Source: UBA11524 sp964383815
GTDB lineage: Bacteria > Bacillota > Clostridia > Christensenellales > Aristaeellaceae
DNA: 64,000 nt
Direction of reading: 5' to 3'
Assembly: GCA_964383815.1 (NCBI GenBank)
Contig: CAYLIC010000004.1
Coordinates: 11,117 to 75,116 of the forward strand
The notes below the pieces were generated by a model. The model saw nothing but the letters and a program-made list of their open reading frames with translations, was not told the origin of the DNA and ran no database searches. Shown here piece after piece: positions 23,701 through 32,600 of the stretch. Each line of letters begins with the position of its first letter. Within the stretch, counting starts at the first letter, position 1. A program made the translations under genes and the position numbers.

Positions 23701-25499
23701 CTGAGGAGATCCCGGTGAGCGTAAGCGCCACCAATGCGCAGGCCTGGATAGAAGATGGAAAGCTGTTCCTGCAGTCTGATGTGGGTGCCACTTCCACCGT
23801 CAGCCTGAGCGACTGGCGGAGCGAGTGCTCCTTTACCGTGGCCTTCCACCCCTTTGAGGGCGTTGAGGCGAATGGCGGCACAAAGCTTTTCGGCGGCGAA
23901 ACGCTGACCATTGCCGGCGATGAAACGGTGACGTTTACTGCCACCATGCCGAATGTCCGCTGGGATACGGATGGCGGCATCCTGGAAAGCATGAATGATA
24001 GCCACCGCCAGGTGAAGGCAAGCTATGCCGAGCAGGAAGGCAGCTTTGCAGTGAGCCTGGTATATAGCATACCCGATGAAGGAATCACCTTCCAGGATGG
24101 TTCAACAGAAACCGTGCTGTGCACCGTGAATGTGACGGTGGAGAAGCCCTGGTATATGGACAGCACTGCTGTTTCGACCGGCAATGACGATGCTCAGCAG
24201 ATTGTTTCCGATGTTGTGCGCGCACTGATTAACACGGGCTGCCTGAACGGCTCGCTGGAGGCCAACATGAGCCGGGCCTATGAGGGCAACGGCCTGAGCG
24301 AGCGCATTATGGCTGCTATTGCCAAGGTAAAGGGAACCACTGCCGGCTTTGGCGAAAAGGAAGGCCTGAGCAGGGAAGACTATGTGCTGCTGATGTCCCT
24401 TGAGCAAACCGCTTTGGAGCAGCAAAAGGTACAGGAAGCAGCCGGCCTGCAGACTCAAAAGGAAAACACGCAGGAAAAGACGGAGTTCTTCATCCTTGAT
24501 GGTGCCGAGGTAAATGAGCGGCTCTACCTGCACGACCGGGACGGCTATCTGGTGATTTGCGACCTGGACGGTAATGTGCTTGAAACGAAGAAGGATGGCG
24601 TCTCCGCCATTGGCGGAAACGGCGGCATGGCCCTGATTGTCGATGGGACCGGCGTTCCCGCGCTGGCCGGCATAGACCTGCAGCTGGACACCCTCTTTGA
24701 AGAGCTTGCAACAGACATTGCACAGGTCGAACTGGCACAGGACAGCATGCTGTTCGTTATCGGTGATGGTGTATTCTCCCTGTATGGCGACACGGCATTA
24801 AACCCGAAGAAAAACCCGGACATGGCTATTGAAGGCGGGCAAGCATTCACGCTTCGCTTTGGCGATACGATAGCTCAAGCCGTGCTGGTGGCAAACAAGC
24901 AGGCTGCAAGCGGCATTACGGCTACGGCCTCCGGTGGGACTGCCCTGGCCTTTGCCCAGGAGGATGGCGGCATTTATGTGAAAATGACCGGGAAGGATGG
25001 TGTGCTGGCCGGCCTGCTGGGCAAGGGAGCCTACAATGGCGGCCCGGACAAGACGGCAAACCGGCTTTTCGCAAAGGTAAAATCCAAACCGGAGCTTTCC
25101 GAAAGCCACACGCCCATTGCACTGGCTGTGAGCGATGACGCGCTGATTGTTGTTGAGGCAGATGGTACGGCGGAGGTGCTGGGACGGATTAGCAGCACGG
25201 ATACCGAAAAGAAGAAGCAGAAGTTCCAGGCCATCCGCACCGCAGGCGGGCAGCCCATTACAGGTGTGTGCTCCGCCATCCTGCATGACGGGTATGCGCT
25301 GCTTTGCCTCAGTGATGGTACCATCTGGCGCGTGGAGGGGAGCGAGACCATTGCATCCCCTGTCAGCGGTGTTCAGGGCGTGCAGATGATGAGACGCCTG
25401 GATGATCAAAGAACGTTGCTTGTTGATGCCAATGGACAGATTGGTTTGCTGCTCCGGGGCACCATGACAACGGATGGGTTTATAAACATCAGGAAGTAG
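20724..25499 (+). CDS. Transmembrane Ser/Thr kinase with very large ectodomain
   Basis: In this 1,591-residue receptor kinase, residues 1-25 form a zinc ribbon (Cys 5, 8, 19, 22). A Hanks-type kinase follows: Gly-loop GHGGFG (about 51), the Lys in VCVKEY (about 75), HRDISPDN (about 191) and DFGSAR (about 221). One membrane helix lies at about 350-377, then a Thr-Pro-rich linker (about 394-452) and an ectodomain of about 1,140 residues. The ectodomain has at least four Ig-like repeats, each opening with a LLNSFKAQYTI- or LVNTFEEQYTV-like strand, and a beta-propeller-like end. AGGAGG precedes the ATG. It is the first gene of the T7SS locus and probably phosphorylates targets read by the three FHA proteins encoded downstream. 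Confidence 0.9.
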   Translation: MARYCYSCFCQLKGDETHCPKCTTAVSDAAMDSRDLPPGSIIAGRYLVGYSIGHGGFGVTYKAIDLFKNRLVCVKEYNLNKCSYRNPDNPAELLPNSGDEEEFEAHRTSFVNEGESLVKMADVPGAVHYIDSISANNTHYLVMELLDGINMLSFVTGKGTGIKNSISPEQAALYLQEILTTLIAVHKKGLLHRDISPDNIFLLKNELVGDPTMKVHRVKLIDFGSARVTSQNEKTGFMKGVYTAPEVLTHDKEGAYTDLYSLGCVLYFMLMGKAPKVPDAGKEMTPPDVACAGPELTAIFQKATRRNSRERYQTAEAMLNDLRRRTSGYTKTLRTAHIKTTTVAKKKQKSKKGLLVALVSLLTLLLFLLIFVVVAAVKPGDDTTLPKTTAALIATDTPVPTQAPTEVPTEVPTETPTDTPTDTPTEAPTETPTEAPTETPTEVPTPTPTPVPTGLVDSFQREYTIFQDQLFFEELSFEGEAYAPRLSIADEDIVSVWMQGAHQLCFDTQGKALGETDVLIDDYSVHIRVVSRPALESDSLVQTAEGYSATILELQDLACEITGLDEALTLYAEGDNTYVTAKVEDARLLISAIQDGEGVVSVYAGGSQSVEQDDQGRIHLYDIRVTVQQSYMLLNSFKAQYTIAVGETLRIPLSFFDAAAFTPAISTEENLAVDILDGNLELFGISGGTSHVSVDGNTFDVCVIDKIQFADVGSQLTMNNEEPATVKLSPMPETGVVTAALIDAQGTASSIPVSDEGVLTLQTETMGDYTLSISLDGIDTPVQSMNQIPVQVGPLLKVEKASFAKEQYLLLNGDSIVIPLVFHGNQAFEPEISVSGSAAAELNENGEVVITGSGTGEGTVQVDGITLTVDVVDAPRLNMEAAAPNENGVFCVTTGTNEQLSLPIIGDGQYLSLTMTDPDGTVHATTKEELETFTPTMSGTYQVSCEMPALDSRQGKLLEIEVNACSALVNTFEEQYTVVAGSQPVAIPLTFIAEEIPVSVSATNAQAWIEDGKLFLQSDVGATSTVSLSDWRSECSFTVAFHPFEGVEANGGTKLFGGETLTIAGDETVTFTATMPNVRWDTDGGILESMNDSHRQVKASYAEQEGSFAVSLVYSIPDEGITFQDGSTETVLCTVNVTVEKPWYMDSTAVSTGNDDAQQIVSDVVRALINTGCLNGSLEANMSRAYEGNGLSERIMAAIAKVKGTTAGFGEKEGLSREDYVLLMSLEQTALEQQKVQEAAGLQTQKENTQEKTEFFILDGAEVNERLYLHDRDGYLVICDLDGNVLETKKDGVSAIGGNGGMALIVDGTGVPALAGIDLQLDTLFEELATDIAQVELAQDSMLFVIGDGVFSLYGDTALNPKKNPDMAIEGGQAFTLRFGDTIAQAVLVANKQAASGITATASGGTALAFAQEDGGIYVKMTGKDGVLAGLLGKGAYNGGPDKTANRLFAKVKSKPELSESHTPIALAVSDDALIVVEADGTAEVLGRISSTDTEKKKQKFQAIRTAGGQPITGVCSAILHDGYALLCLSDGTIWRVEGSETIASPVSGVQGVQMMRRLDDQRTLLVDANGQIGLLLRGTMTTDGFINIRK
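21905..22080 (+). repeat. 12-bp tandem repeats coding for a Thr-Pro linker
   Basis: Near-identical 12-base units such as CCTACCGATACG encode repeated PT(E/D)(T/A/V) residues between the kinase membrane helix and the ectodomain. Slippage could change linker length. Confidence 0.75.
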
Positions 25500-25513
25500 G
25501 GAGGCTGACGATC

Positions 25514-28500
25514 ATGCTCAGATGTCCGAATTGCATGAACGAGATGGCTCAGAATGAGTGCACACACTGCGGTTATCCGGACGTTAAACAGGTGAAGGTA
25601 TCAGGTGCGCTTGTGCCGGGCACCGTGGTTGGGTCCAGGTTTGAGCTGGGCCTGGTTAAGCAGGACAGCTTCCAGTCGGTTGCCTACCTCGCATGGGATA
25701 TGCAGCTGCAGAAACCCGCTGTTGTAACGGAGTTTTTCCCGAGAAACCAGGCTACACGCAAAAACGGAGTGGTCATGCCCAGACGCTTTTCTGCGCTGTT
25801 TCAGCAGGCATGCGCCATGTATGCCCAAGGCCGGCAGCCCATGCCGCTGCCCCTGATTGCTGCTTTTGCAGAGAATGGAACGGCCTACCGTGCTTATCTG
25901 CTGGAGGAAGTGAACGCGCAGACCGCCGAGGTGATTGACCGGCTGCTGGATTTGCCCGTATACTTCCGCGACAGCAGCCAGAACCCCATGATGAACGTTT
26001 GCGCCCTGGAAATACCGCCCATGCCCGTGCGGCGCGAGTGGCGGCAGCCGGAGCATGAGGTTATTGCTGCAAAGCCCAGGCAGCCCGAGAACAACGAAGC
26101 ACCCGTGCAGCCTCTGCCTCAGCCCGAAAGCCCCATTTCTCCCGTTGGGGTGAGGAGCAACCATCGGGGGCTGAAAATTGCTGCCGTGGCAATAGGGGCA
26201 GCGATTCTGGCAACCGTAGGCGCCACGGCCTTCTTCATTACGCAGAAGCACAATGTGACCATCGAAATCAAGACCAGTGCGGGCATTGCTGCTGCAAGGA
26301 TTGGCACACAGCAGCTGCCTGCTGCAACCCCGGATGAGCACGGGACCGTTGCCTACATGGTGCAGCTGGCAAACGGCACCTACACCTTTGAGGCGGAAGG
26401 GACAAACGGCATGCGCGTCCCGGCTGAAGAAATTCAGGTGCTCTCCGGCAATGTGGTTCGCCAGCTGGTGCTGCCCGACCCAACGGCAACGCCCATACCC
26501 CGCATTACCCCCGAAGAGGGCGAATGGGTTTATGCCAATCAGGATGGCGCCTACACCCTCGTTTCCGCTTCCGGCCAGGAAGAGAAGAGAGGCGAGCTTG
26601 ATTGCGCCATGTATGCCTACACGGTAACCCTTGAAAACTGGGATGCCGATGAAAGTGCGAGCTTCGCCGTGGGCGACGCGGGCGTTGAGATGCCGGTGCA
26701 CTTCAGCGATGCCCAGCTGGTTTTCCAGTCCTCCAGGAACAGTTGCAAGCTGTACCTCAGCGTAGACGGGGAATGGAAAACCGTTGCCGACCTGCAGGCT
26801 GGCGAGAACCGACAGAACAAGATTAACGGTGAAGCCATTCGCATGGCGAAGGCGCTGGGGGAGAGCGACAGCATTGTCTTTGTTGGTGAGAATAACAGCC
26901 TCAGCATTAAGGAACTGACGCTGGGAAAACTGGACAAATGGGTTGCCGAATATCCTGAACTCTACGAAAAGTACATACCCGAGGAGCTTTCCCTGTCCAT
27001 GGACCAGCGGATGAACGGCGCCAGCGTGACCATTGAGGGCATGGCGTGGGAGCCGGGCGTGCGGGTATGCCTGGTGGGCGCTGAACAGGTTGCCCTGAGC
27101 GGCACCGTGGGGGATGCCTCCTTCACTGAAACGGTGAGCGTGGAGCAGGCCACCGGTGAAGCCACATGGAAGATTGGCCAGGAGAAGTGTGATGAAATAG
27201 CGGCAAAATGGGCCAACACCTTTATCATGCTGAGCGGCGACAACCTCATTCTTCCCCAGAATCAGCCGGCGCTGCAGGCGGATATGAGGAGCTTCCCGGG
27301 GGTTTTCAGCGAGCTGCTGCAGGAAATCTCCATTAAGATTGACCGGTATTATCTGCAGGAGGAGCAGTCGGAACAGATTGAGGTGCAGATTGACGGCCAA
27401 AGCATCGCAGGTGAAATCGACGAGGATAAAAACTGGCACGCAGTTGTCCAGGCTACCAAAGGAAAGGCCAGCCTGACCATTTGCTTCAAGAATGGGTATA
27501 CAATCGATAAAGGAATCGAGATTACCGGCAACCTCATCCAGGAGAACCTGGAAGAGGAATTGAAGGAATGCGAAGATCTGGTTGGAAAAACGGATTATGC
27601 TGCAACCTTCAGGGACGGCAAAGTCTGCCTGCTGAAGGATGGCGCCATTGTGGAGGATTTGCAGGGATATACGGCGGAGCAAGTCATTTCCATGGCGGAA
27701 ATTTTCATGCCCAACGCCACCTGCCAGAAGTTTGAACAGTACGATGCGGAAATCACCCTGGATGAGCGAATCAACCCGGATGCTGTAAGCATCACCTTCG
27801 CCGGAAAGCCTGCCGGGGAGCTTGCCAGGCTCTCTGCCGGTGAGTACCAGGTGGAGATTACCGTTGATGGCAGGCAGGAACTGCAGGGAACCTTCACCGT
27901 TTCCGCTGAAGGGGAAAACAAAGCTGTGCTCCTGCAGGCGCTGGCGGAGGAGGAGATTGAAAAACTGCCCGAGTGGCTCGCGAGGCCCGCGGACAAGGAT
28001 CATCCTCTGCTGACTGAGAAGGCCATTGACGATGAATGGAACAGGCGCTGCGAAAGCTGGGAGTATACGCCTATCACCATCCAGCTGCCTCAGGAAGAAA
28101 ACGGTGTCAAGTGGCTGGTGACGGATGAGGAAGGCAACGAAGGCAATAAACTGGAGCTGACACCAAACGAACAAAACGAAACCGAGCTGCTGCTACCCAT
28201 CGGAAGATGGTACCATGTGGAGTCGCAGATGGACGGTGAAGAACCGACGAAGCGCTGTCCTTCCAAATTTGTCCCAAAGTATTCACCCAACATCGTATGG
28301 ACGATAAAGCCAACCGAGACTGAAAGCCCGACCCCTGTGCCAACGACAACGCCTGAGGCAACGGAAACGCCGACGAACAAGCAGCAGACGCTTCGGCCCA
28401 CGCCATCACCGGTAACAACGCGAATGCCGGTGGTAACGGCAACACCAACGAACAAGCAGACACCGCAGGACACGCCATCACCGGTAACAACGCAAATGCC

Positions 28501-28774
28501 GGTGGCAACGGAGACACCAACGAACAAGCAGACACCGCAGGACACGCCATCACCGACGCCAGCGGCAACGGTGACGCAAAAGCTGCCGCCACGGGGGTCA
28601 ACACCAACGCCATCACCTGCGGAAACGGAGAAGCCTGTGGGAACCCCTGGCGACCTTACAGGCACAAAGCCAACAGAATGGCTGGCCCGCATGACGGTGG
28701 GAAAAAATGCGAAAGCGCACCGGGAACCCCAAACCAGCACCACAGCGATGCATGTGCGGAACGGAGATGAGTAA
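25514..28774 (+). CDS. Pseudokinase receptor, EssB-like topology
   Basis: This 1,086-residue protein has the layout of the preceding kinase: zinc ribbon (Cys 4, 7, 16, 19), N-terminal kinase-like region (about 28-140), one membrane helix (about 219-245) and a large ectodomain ending in a Thr-Pro-rich tail. The kinase part is degenerate: the Gly-loop is lost (KQDSFQSVAYLAWD), the beta3 Lys of a typical VAIKEYFP is replaced in AVVTEFFPR, and the HRD and DFG segments are absent altogether. EssB/YukC of Firmicutes T7SS is also a membrane pseudokinase with an extracytoplasmic part, so I infer an EssB-like structural or scaffold role. It starts 14 bases after the kinase gene; GGGAGG precedes the ATG. 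Confidence 0.75.
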   Translation: MLRCPNCMNEMAQNECTHCGYPDVKQVKVSGALVPGTVVGSRFELGLVKQDSFQSVAYLAWDMQLQKPAVVTEFFPRNQATRKNGVVMPRRFSALFQQACAMYAQGRQPMPLPLIAAFAENGTAYRAYLLEEVNAQTAEVIDRLLDLPVYFRDSSQNPMMNVCALEIPPMPVRREWRQPEHEVIAAKPRQPENNEAPVQPLPQPESPISPVGVRSNHRGLKIAAVAIGAAILATVGATAFFITQKHNVTIEIKTSAGIAAARIGTQQLPAATPDEHGTVAYMVQLANGTYTFEAEGTNGMRVPAEEIQVLSGNVVRQLVLPDPTATPIPRITPEEGEWVYANQDGAYTLVSASGQEEKRGELDCAMYAYTVTLENWDADESASFAVGDAGVEMPVHFSDAQLVFQSSRNSCKLYLSVDGEWKTVADLQAGENRQNKINGEAIRMAKALGESDSIVFVGENNSLSIKELTLGKLDKWVAEYPELYEKYIPEELSLSMDQRMNGASVTIEGMAWEPGVRVCLVGAEQVALSGTVGDASFTETVSVEQATGEATWKIGQEKCDEIAAKWANTFIMLSGDNLILPQNQPALQADMRSFPGVFSELLQEISIKIDRYYLQEEQSEQIEVQIDGQSIAGEIDEDKNWHAVVQATKGKASLTICFKNGYTIDKGIEITGNLIQENLEEELKECEDLVGKTDYAATFRDGKVCLLKDGAIVEDLQGYTAEQVISMAEIFMPNATCQKFEQYDAEITLDERINPDAVSITFAGKPAGELARLSAGEYQVEITVDGRQELQGTFTVSAEGENKAVLLQALAEEEIEKLPEWLARPADKDHPLLTEKAIDDEWNRRCESWEYTPITIQLPQEENGVKWLVTDEEGNEGNKLELTPNEQNETELLLPIGRWYHVESQMDGEEPTKRCPSKFVPKYSPNIVWTIKPTETESPTPVPTTTPEATETPTNKQQTLRPTPSPVTTRMPVVTATPTNKQTPQDTPSPVTTQMPVATETPTNKQTPQDTPSPTPAATVTQKLPPRGSTPTPSPAETEKPVGTPGDLTGTKPTEWLARMTVGKNAKAHREPQTSTTAMHVRNGDE
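28370..28555 (+). repeat. 72-bp tandem repeats in the pseudokinase tail
   Basis: Three copies of a 72-base unit (starting near 28370, 28442 and 28514; the last is partial) encode PTNKQTPQDTPSP-type residues. The second and third copies are nearly identical, the first is diverged. Confidence 0.75.
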
Positions 28775-29651
28775 GGTGGCAGAAAAAAAGCAGGTCATCA
28801 GCGCGGCCGTTGTGAGCCACAAAGGTTGTGTGCGGAAAAACAATGAGGACAACTTCTCCTTCAACGGCGACCGGATGAAGCTGGAAGAAATGAACGCGGG
28901 CGCCATGATCAGCCGCAGCTTTACCGATGATTGCCAGCTCTACGCCGTGGTGGACGGCATGGGCGGCGGCGACCTGGGCGAGCGTGCCTCTGCCATTGCT
29001 GCAAGTATGCTGGTGGATGTGCTGGACGAGCTTCGGGTGCAGCAGCCCGAGGCATGCCTGCACCAGGCCATTGGGCGGATAAACCGCGCCGTGCTGGACG
29101 ACTGCCGCGCCAACGATGCGGAATATGAGGGAACAACCTGCACGGCCCTGGTTATCAGGGAGCAGGCAGGCTATGTATGCAATGTGGGCGACAGCCGTGT
29201 TTACCGCCTGCGCAACGGCAGGCTGGAGCAGCTGACGCAGGATCACTCCCTGGTGTGGGATGCCTACATCAACGGTGAAATGACCCGGGAGCAGGCCCGC
29301 AAATCCCCCATGAACAATATGATAACCCGCTACCTGGGCATGGACCCGGAGGAAATGCCGGCGAGCTTTGAAAGCATCAGCCAGGTTGACGTTTCCCAGG
29401 GAGACCGGTTTATGCTTTGCTCCGATGGCGTTAGCGATCTTATGTCGAACGAGCGAATTGCCTCGGTGATGGTGGAGCCCATTTCTGCCCTGGAGTGCGC
29501 CACCCGGTTGGTTGCAATGGCCCTGGAGGAGGGTGGCAAGGACAACACAACCTGCATTGTTGTGGATGTGAAGACGGCGAAGGAGCATCGCTCTCCCAAA
29601 AAGAAGAACGATAACGAAACAACGCTGACCACAACAACGGCGATTATCTGA
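28767..29651 (+). CDS. PP2C-family Ser/Thr protein phosphatase
   Basis: This 294-residue cytoplasmic phosphatase has the full set of PP2C metal-binding motifs: RKNNEDNF (about 27), VVDGMGGGDLGE (about 60), GTTCTALV, VGDSRVYRL, CSDGVSDLM and GGKDNTTCIVV near the C-terminus. A Thr-rich tail follows. It starts 8 bases inside the pseudokinase gene, so it is translationally coupled to it. It should reverse phosphorylation by the kinase at the head of the locus, as PrpC/Stp does for PrkC-type kinases. Confidence 0.92.
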   Translation: MSKVAEKKQVISAAVVSHKGCVRKNNEDNFSFNGDRMKLEEMNAGAMISRSFTDDCQLYAVVDGMGGGDLGERASAIAASMLVDVLDELRVQQPEACLHQAIGRINRAVLDDCRANDAEYEGTTCTALVIREQAGYVCNVGDSRVYRLRNGRLEQLTQDHSLVWDAYINGEMTREQARKSPMNNMITRYLGMDPEEMPASFESISQVDVSQGDRFMLCSDGVSDLMSNERIASVMVEPISALECATRLVAMALEEGGKDNTTCIVVDVKTAKEHRSPKKKNDNETTLTTTTAII

Positions 29652-29691
29652 GGCAGGACGAGCTGGCTGCAAAGGATGAGGAGGGAATGGC

Positions 29692-32600
29692 GTGCTGTTT
29701 TTCTGGGTTCTGTCGGAACGGAACGGAAAGGGGTATTACCTGCCGGAACAGCTTAGCTGGTCGGAACGGATAGATATTTCAAGCGGTATTATTTCCGGAA
29801 CGGAAAAGCTCTTGCTGGGCGTTACGGCTGAGGAAGGCCAGTGGCGCGCCACTTTGCCGGAAGGATTCCTGTGGAGCGACGGTACTGCCGAGCCACAGAA
29901 AATGAACGATGGCGACATATTGAAGCTGAAGAAGGACAACGTTCAGCTGAGCCTGGTGATTTCCGAGGTGAAGCGCGATGACCTTCTGATGAAGAAATTG
30001 CGCTGGCCGGGCGTTGATTTTTCGGTGGGTAAAGGCGATGACAATACCATCGTTTACAAGAAAAAGCTGGCCTCGCACAAGCACGGCACGTTCAGCACCA
30101 GCGGTGGAACGATAAGCTATACGGATCAATCCAACAACGGCACATGGATCAATGGCAGGCTGGTCAGCGGTCAGCGTGTTACGCTGAGCCCGGGAGATCA
30201 TATGTTTATTGCGCCTGCGCTGCACATGATTGCATTCCCGGAGTTTTTGGCGATTTGCCAGGCTGATGGCGCCAGCGTTGGCGAGGCGCTCCAGCCCTAC
30301 AGGCTGCAGGCGGCTCCTCCGCAGAAGGATGCCAAGCAGATTTCTGTCTGGCAGGAGTATCACCGTGCGCCCCGCCAGATTCAGTACCCGGATGACGAGC
30401 CTGTCTCCATCGACAATCCTGTTGAAAAGCAGCGTGACAAGAAGGTTCCTACCTGGCTGGCTGTTGGCCCTAGCCTGACCATGATTATGCCGATGCTGGT
30501 ATCCTCCGTTGTCATGGGCCGGAGCATGGGTGCAAGCCTGGTGATGATTGGCACATCCTCTGCGCTTTCGTTTATGTGGAGCATGCTGAACAGGCGCTAC
30601 ACGGAAAAGGATGCCGCCATCAGCGAAGAAAACCGCCAGACAATTTGCAAGCAGTATTATGCTGAAATCGAAGAAACCCTGGCTGCCTATACCGAGCGGG
30701 AAATGAAGCGCCTGAACATGAACTATCTTTCCGCACAGGAGTGCGCCGCGCTGCCAAAGGCCGCTGGACACCGCATGTGGGAAAAGCAGCCTGTGCACCC
30801 GGACTTCCTTCACATCCGCATTGGCCTGGGCGAAAAACAGCTGCCAAACAGCATCACAATTCCCAGGTCCAAGATTGAGCTGGTGGATGACCCTCTCCGG
30901 CACGAGCCGCAGCGCCTGAAGGACAGCTATTCCATGATGAAGAACGCACCCATCGTGCTCGATGCCAAGGAGCATGCGATCATTGGCGTTCTGGGCAGCA
31001 AAAGGTCCCCGTGGCTGCTGCAAAGCATGGTGGTGCAGATTGCCGCTATGCACAGCTACCACGATGTGCGCATCGTTGTCCTCCACGATGAGGAGGACGA
31101 GGCACAATGGCAGTTTGCACACTATCTTCCCCATGTTTACACCACAGATGACCGCACCATGCGCATGGCCGTAAGCGGCTCCTCCGCCGGGCATGAGGTG
31201 CTTTCCTACCTGGACAATATTCTTACCATCCGCAGTGACAGCCAGCGCGAAAACACCGGCAGCGATGCCGATGCGGCGGATGTGCGAAAGCAGATACCCT
31301 GGTACATCCTCTTTGTTACCGATCCGCGGCTGCTGGAGGATGAACCGATTATGCGGTTCCTTGGCGTTCCCGGCCTGGGCTTTACCCTGGTGATGCAGAC
31401 CAGCCAAACCGAAGAACTGCCCAAGGAATGCGGATTGATTATCGAGGCCTTCTCGCCCATGGGAACGATTTTCCAGGAAAACGGCGATATGACTGGCGTG
31501 AAGTTTGAAACGGTGGATGCCCAGCATATCCAGCAGTTTGCCAAGGATATTGCGCCGTTCCGCATTAAGGAAATCACCGGGAACAACTCCATTCCATCCC
31601 TGGTTACCTTCCTGGAGACATACAATGCCCGCCGGGTGGAAGAGATCGATATCCGGCATAACTGGAATGAAAACCATGCCTGGAAGAATATCCGGGCGGT
31701 GCTGGGATTCAAATCGGGCAGTGCGCCCTTTGTGCTGGATATTTCCGATAAAAACCATGGCCCGCATGGCCTTATTGCAGGCACAACGGGCGCGGGCAAA
31801 AGCGTGCTGCTGCAGTCCTTCATCCTTTCACTGGCGCTGAACTACAGCCCCAGTGAGGTGCAGTTCATCCTGATTGACTACAAGGGCGGCGGCACATCGG
31901 AAGATTTCCGCAACCTGCCCCATGCTGCTGGCGTGATCGACTCCCTTCAGGGTGAGCGCACCATTTTCCGTGCGCTGGCTTCCATCCAGGGTGAGATTAA
32001 GCGGCGCGAGAGAATTTTCAAAGAGGTGGGCGTCAACAACATTGACGACTACATGAAGGTTTTCAACTCCGATGAAACCGAGCCTACGCTGGGCCATGTC
32101 ATCATCGTTGTAGATGAATTTGCCGAACTGAAAAAGGAACAGCCCGACTTCATGAAGGAGCTGGTCAGCGCTGCCCGCGTGGGCCGCTCCCTGGGCCTTC
32201 ACCTGGTGCTGGCTACGCAGAAGCCAGGCAACTCCGTCAGCGAGGAAATCGACGCCAATACCCGCTTCCGCATTTGCCTGCGTGTGGCCTCCCGGAGCGA
32301 TTCTTCCGAAATGCTCAAGCGGCCCGAGGCTGCCTACCTGAAGGGCATGGGCCGGTGCTATGTGCAGGTGGGCAACAATGAGGTGTTTGAAGAGGTGCAG
32401 ACCTCCTGGTCTGGCGCTACATATGCCCCTGATGACCTGCGCCCGGAGGAGGAGCCGCGCATCCTGAATGCCATTGGCCAGCCGGTCTCCTTCCCCAAGA
32501 AGAAAAAGCGCATGGGTGCAGAGGCGTACGAGAAGCGCGAGATTGATGTGGTGCTGGACTACATTTCCGAATGCTGCGCGAAGTATCACTTTGAGCCTGC

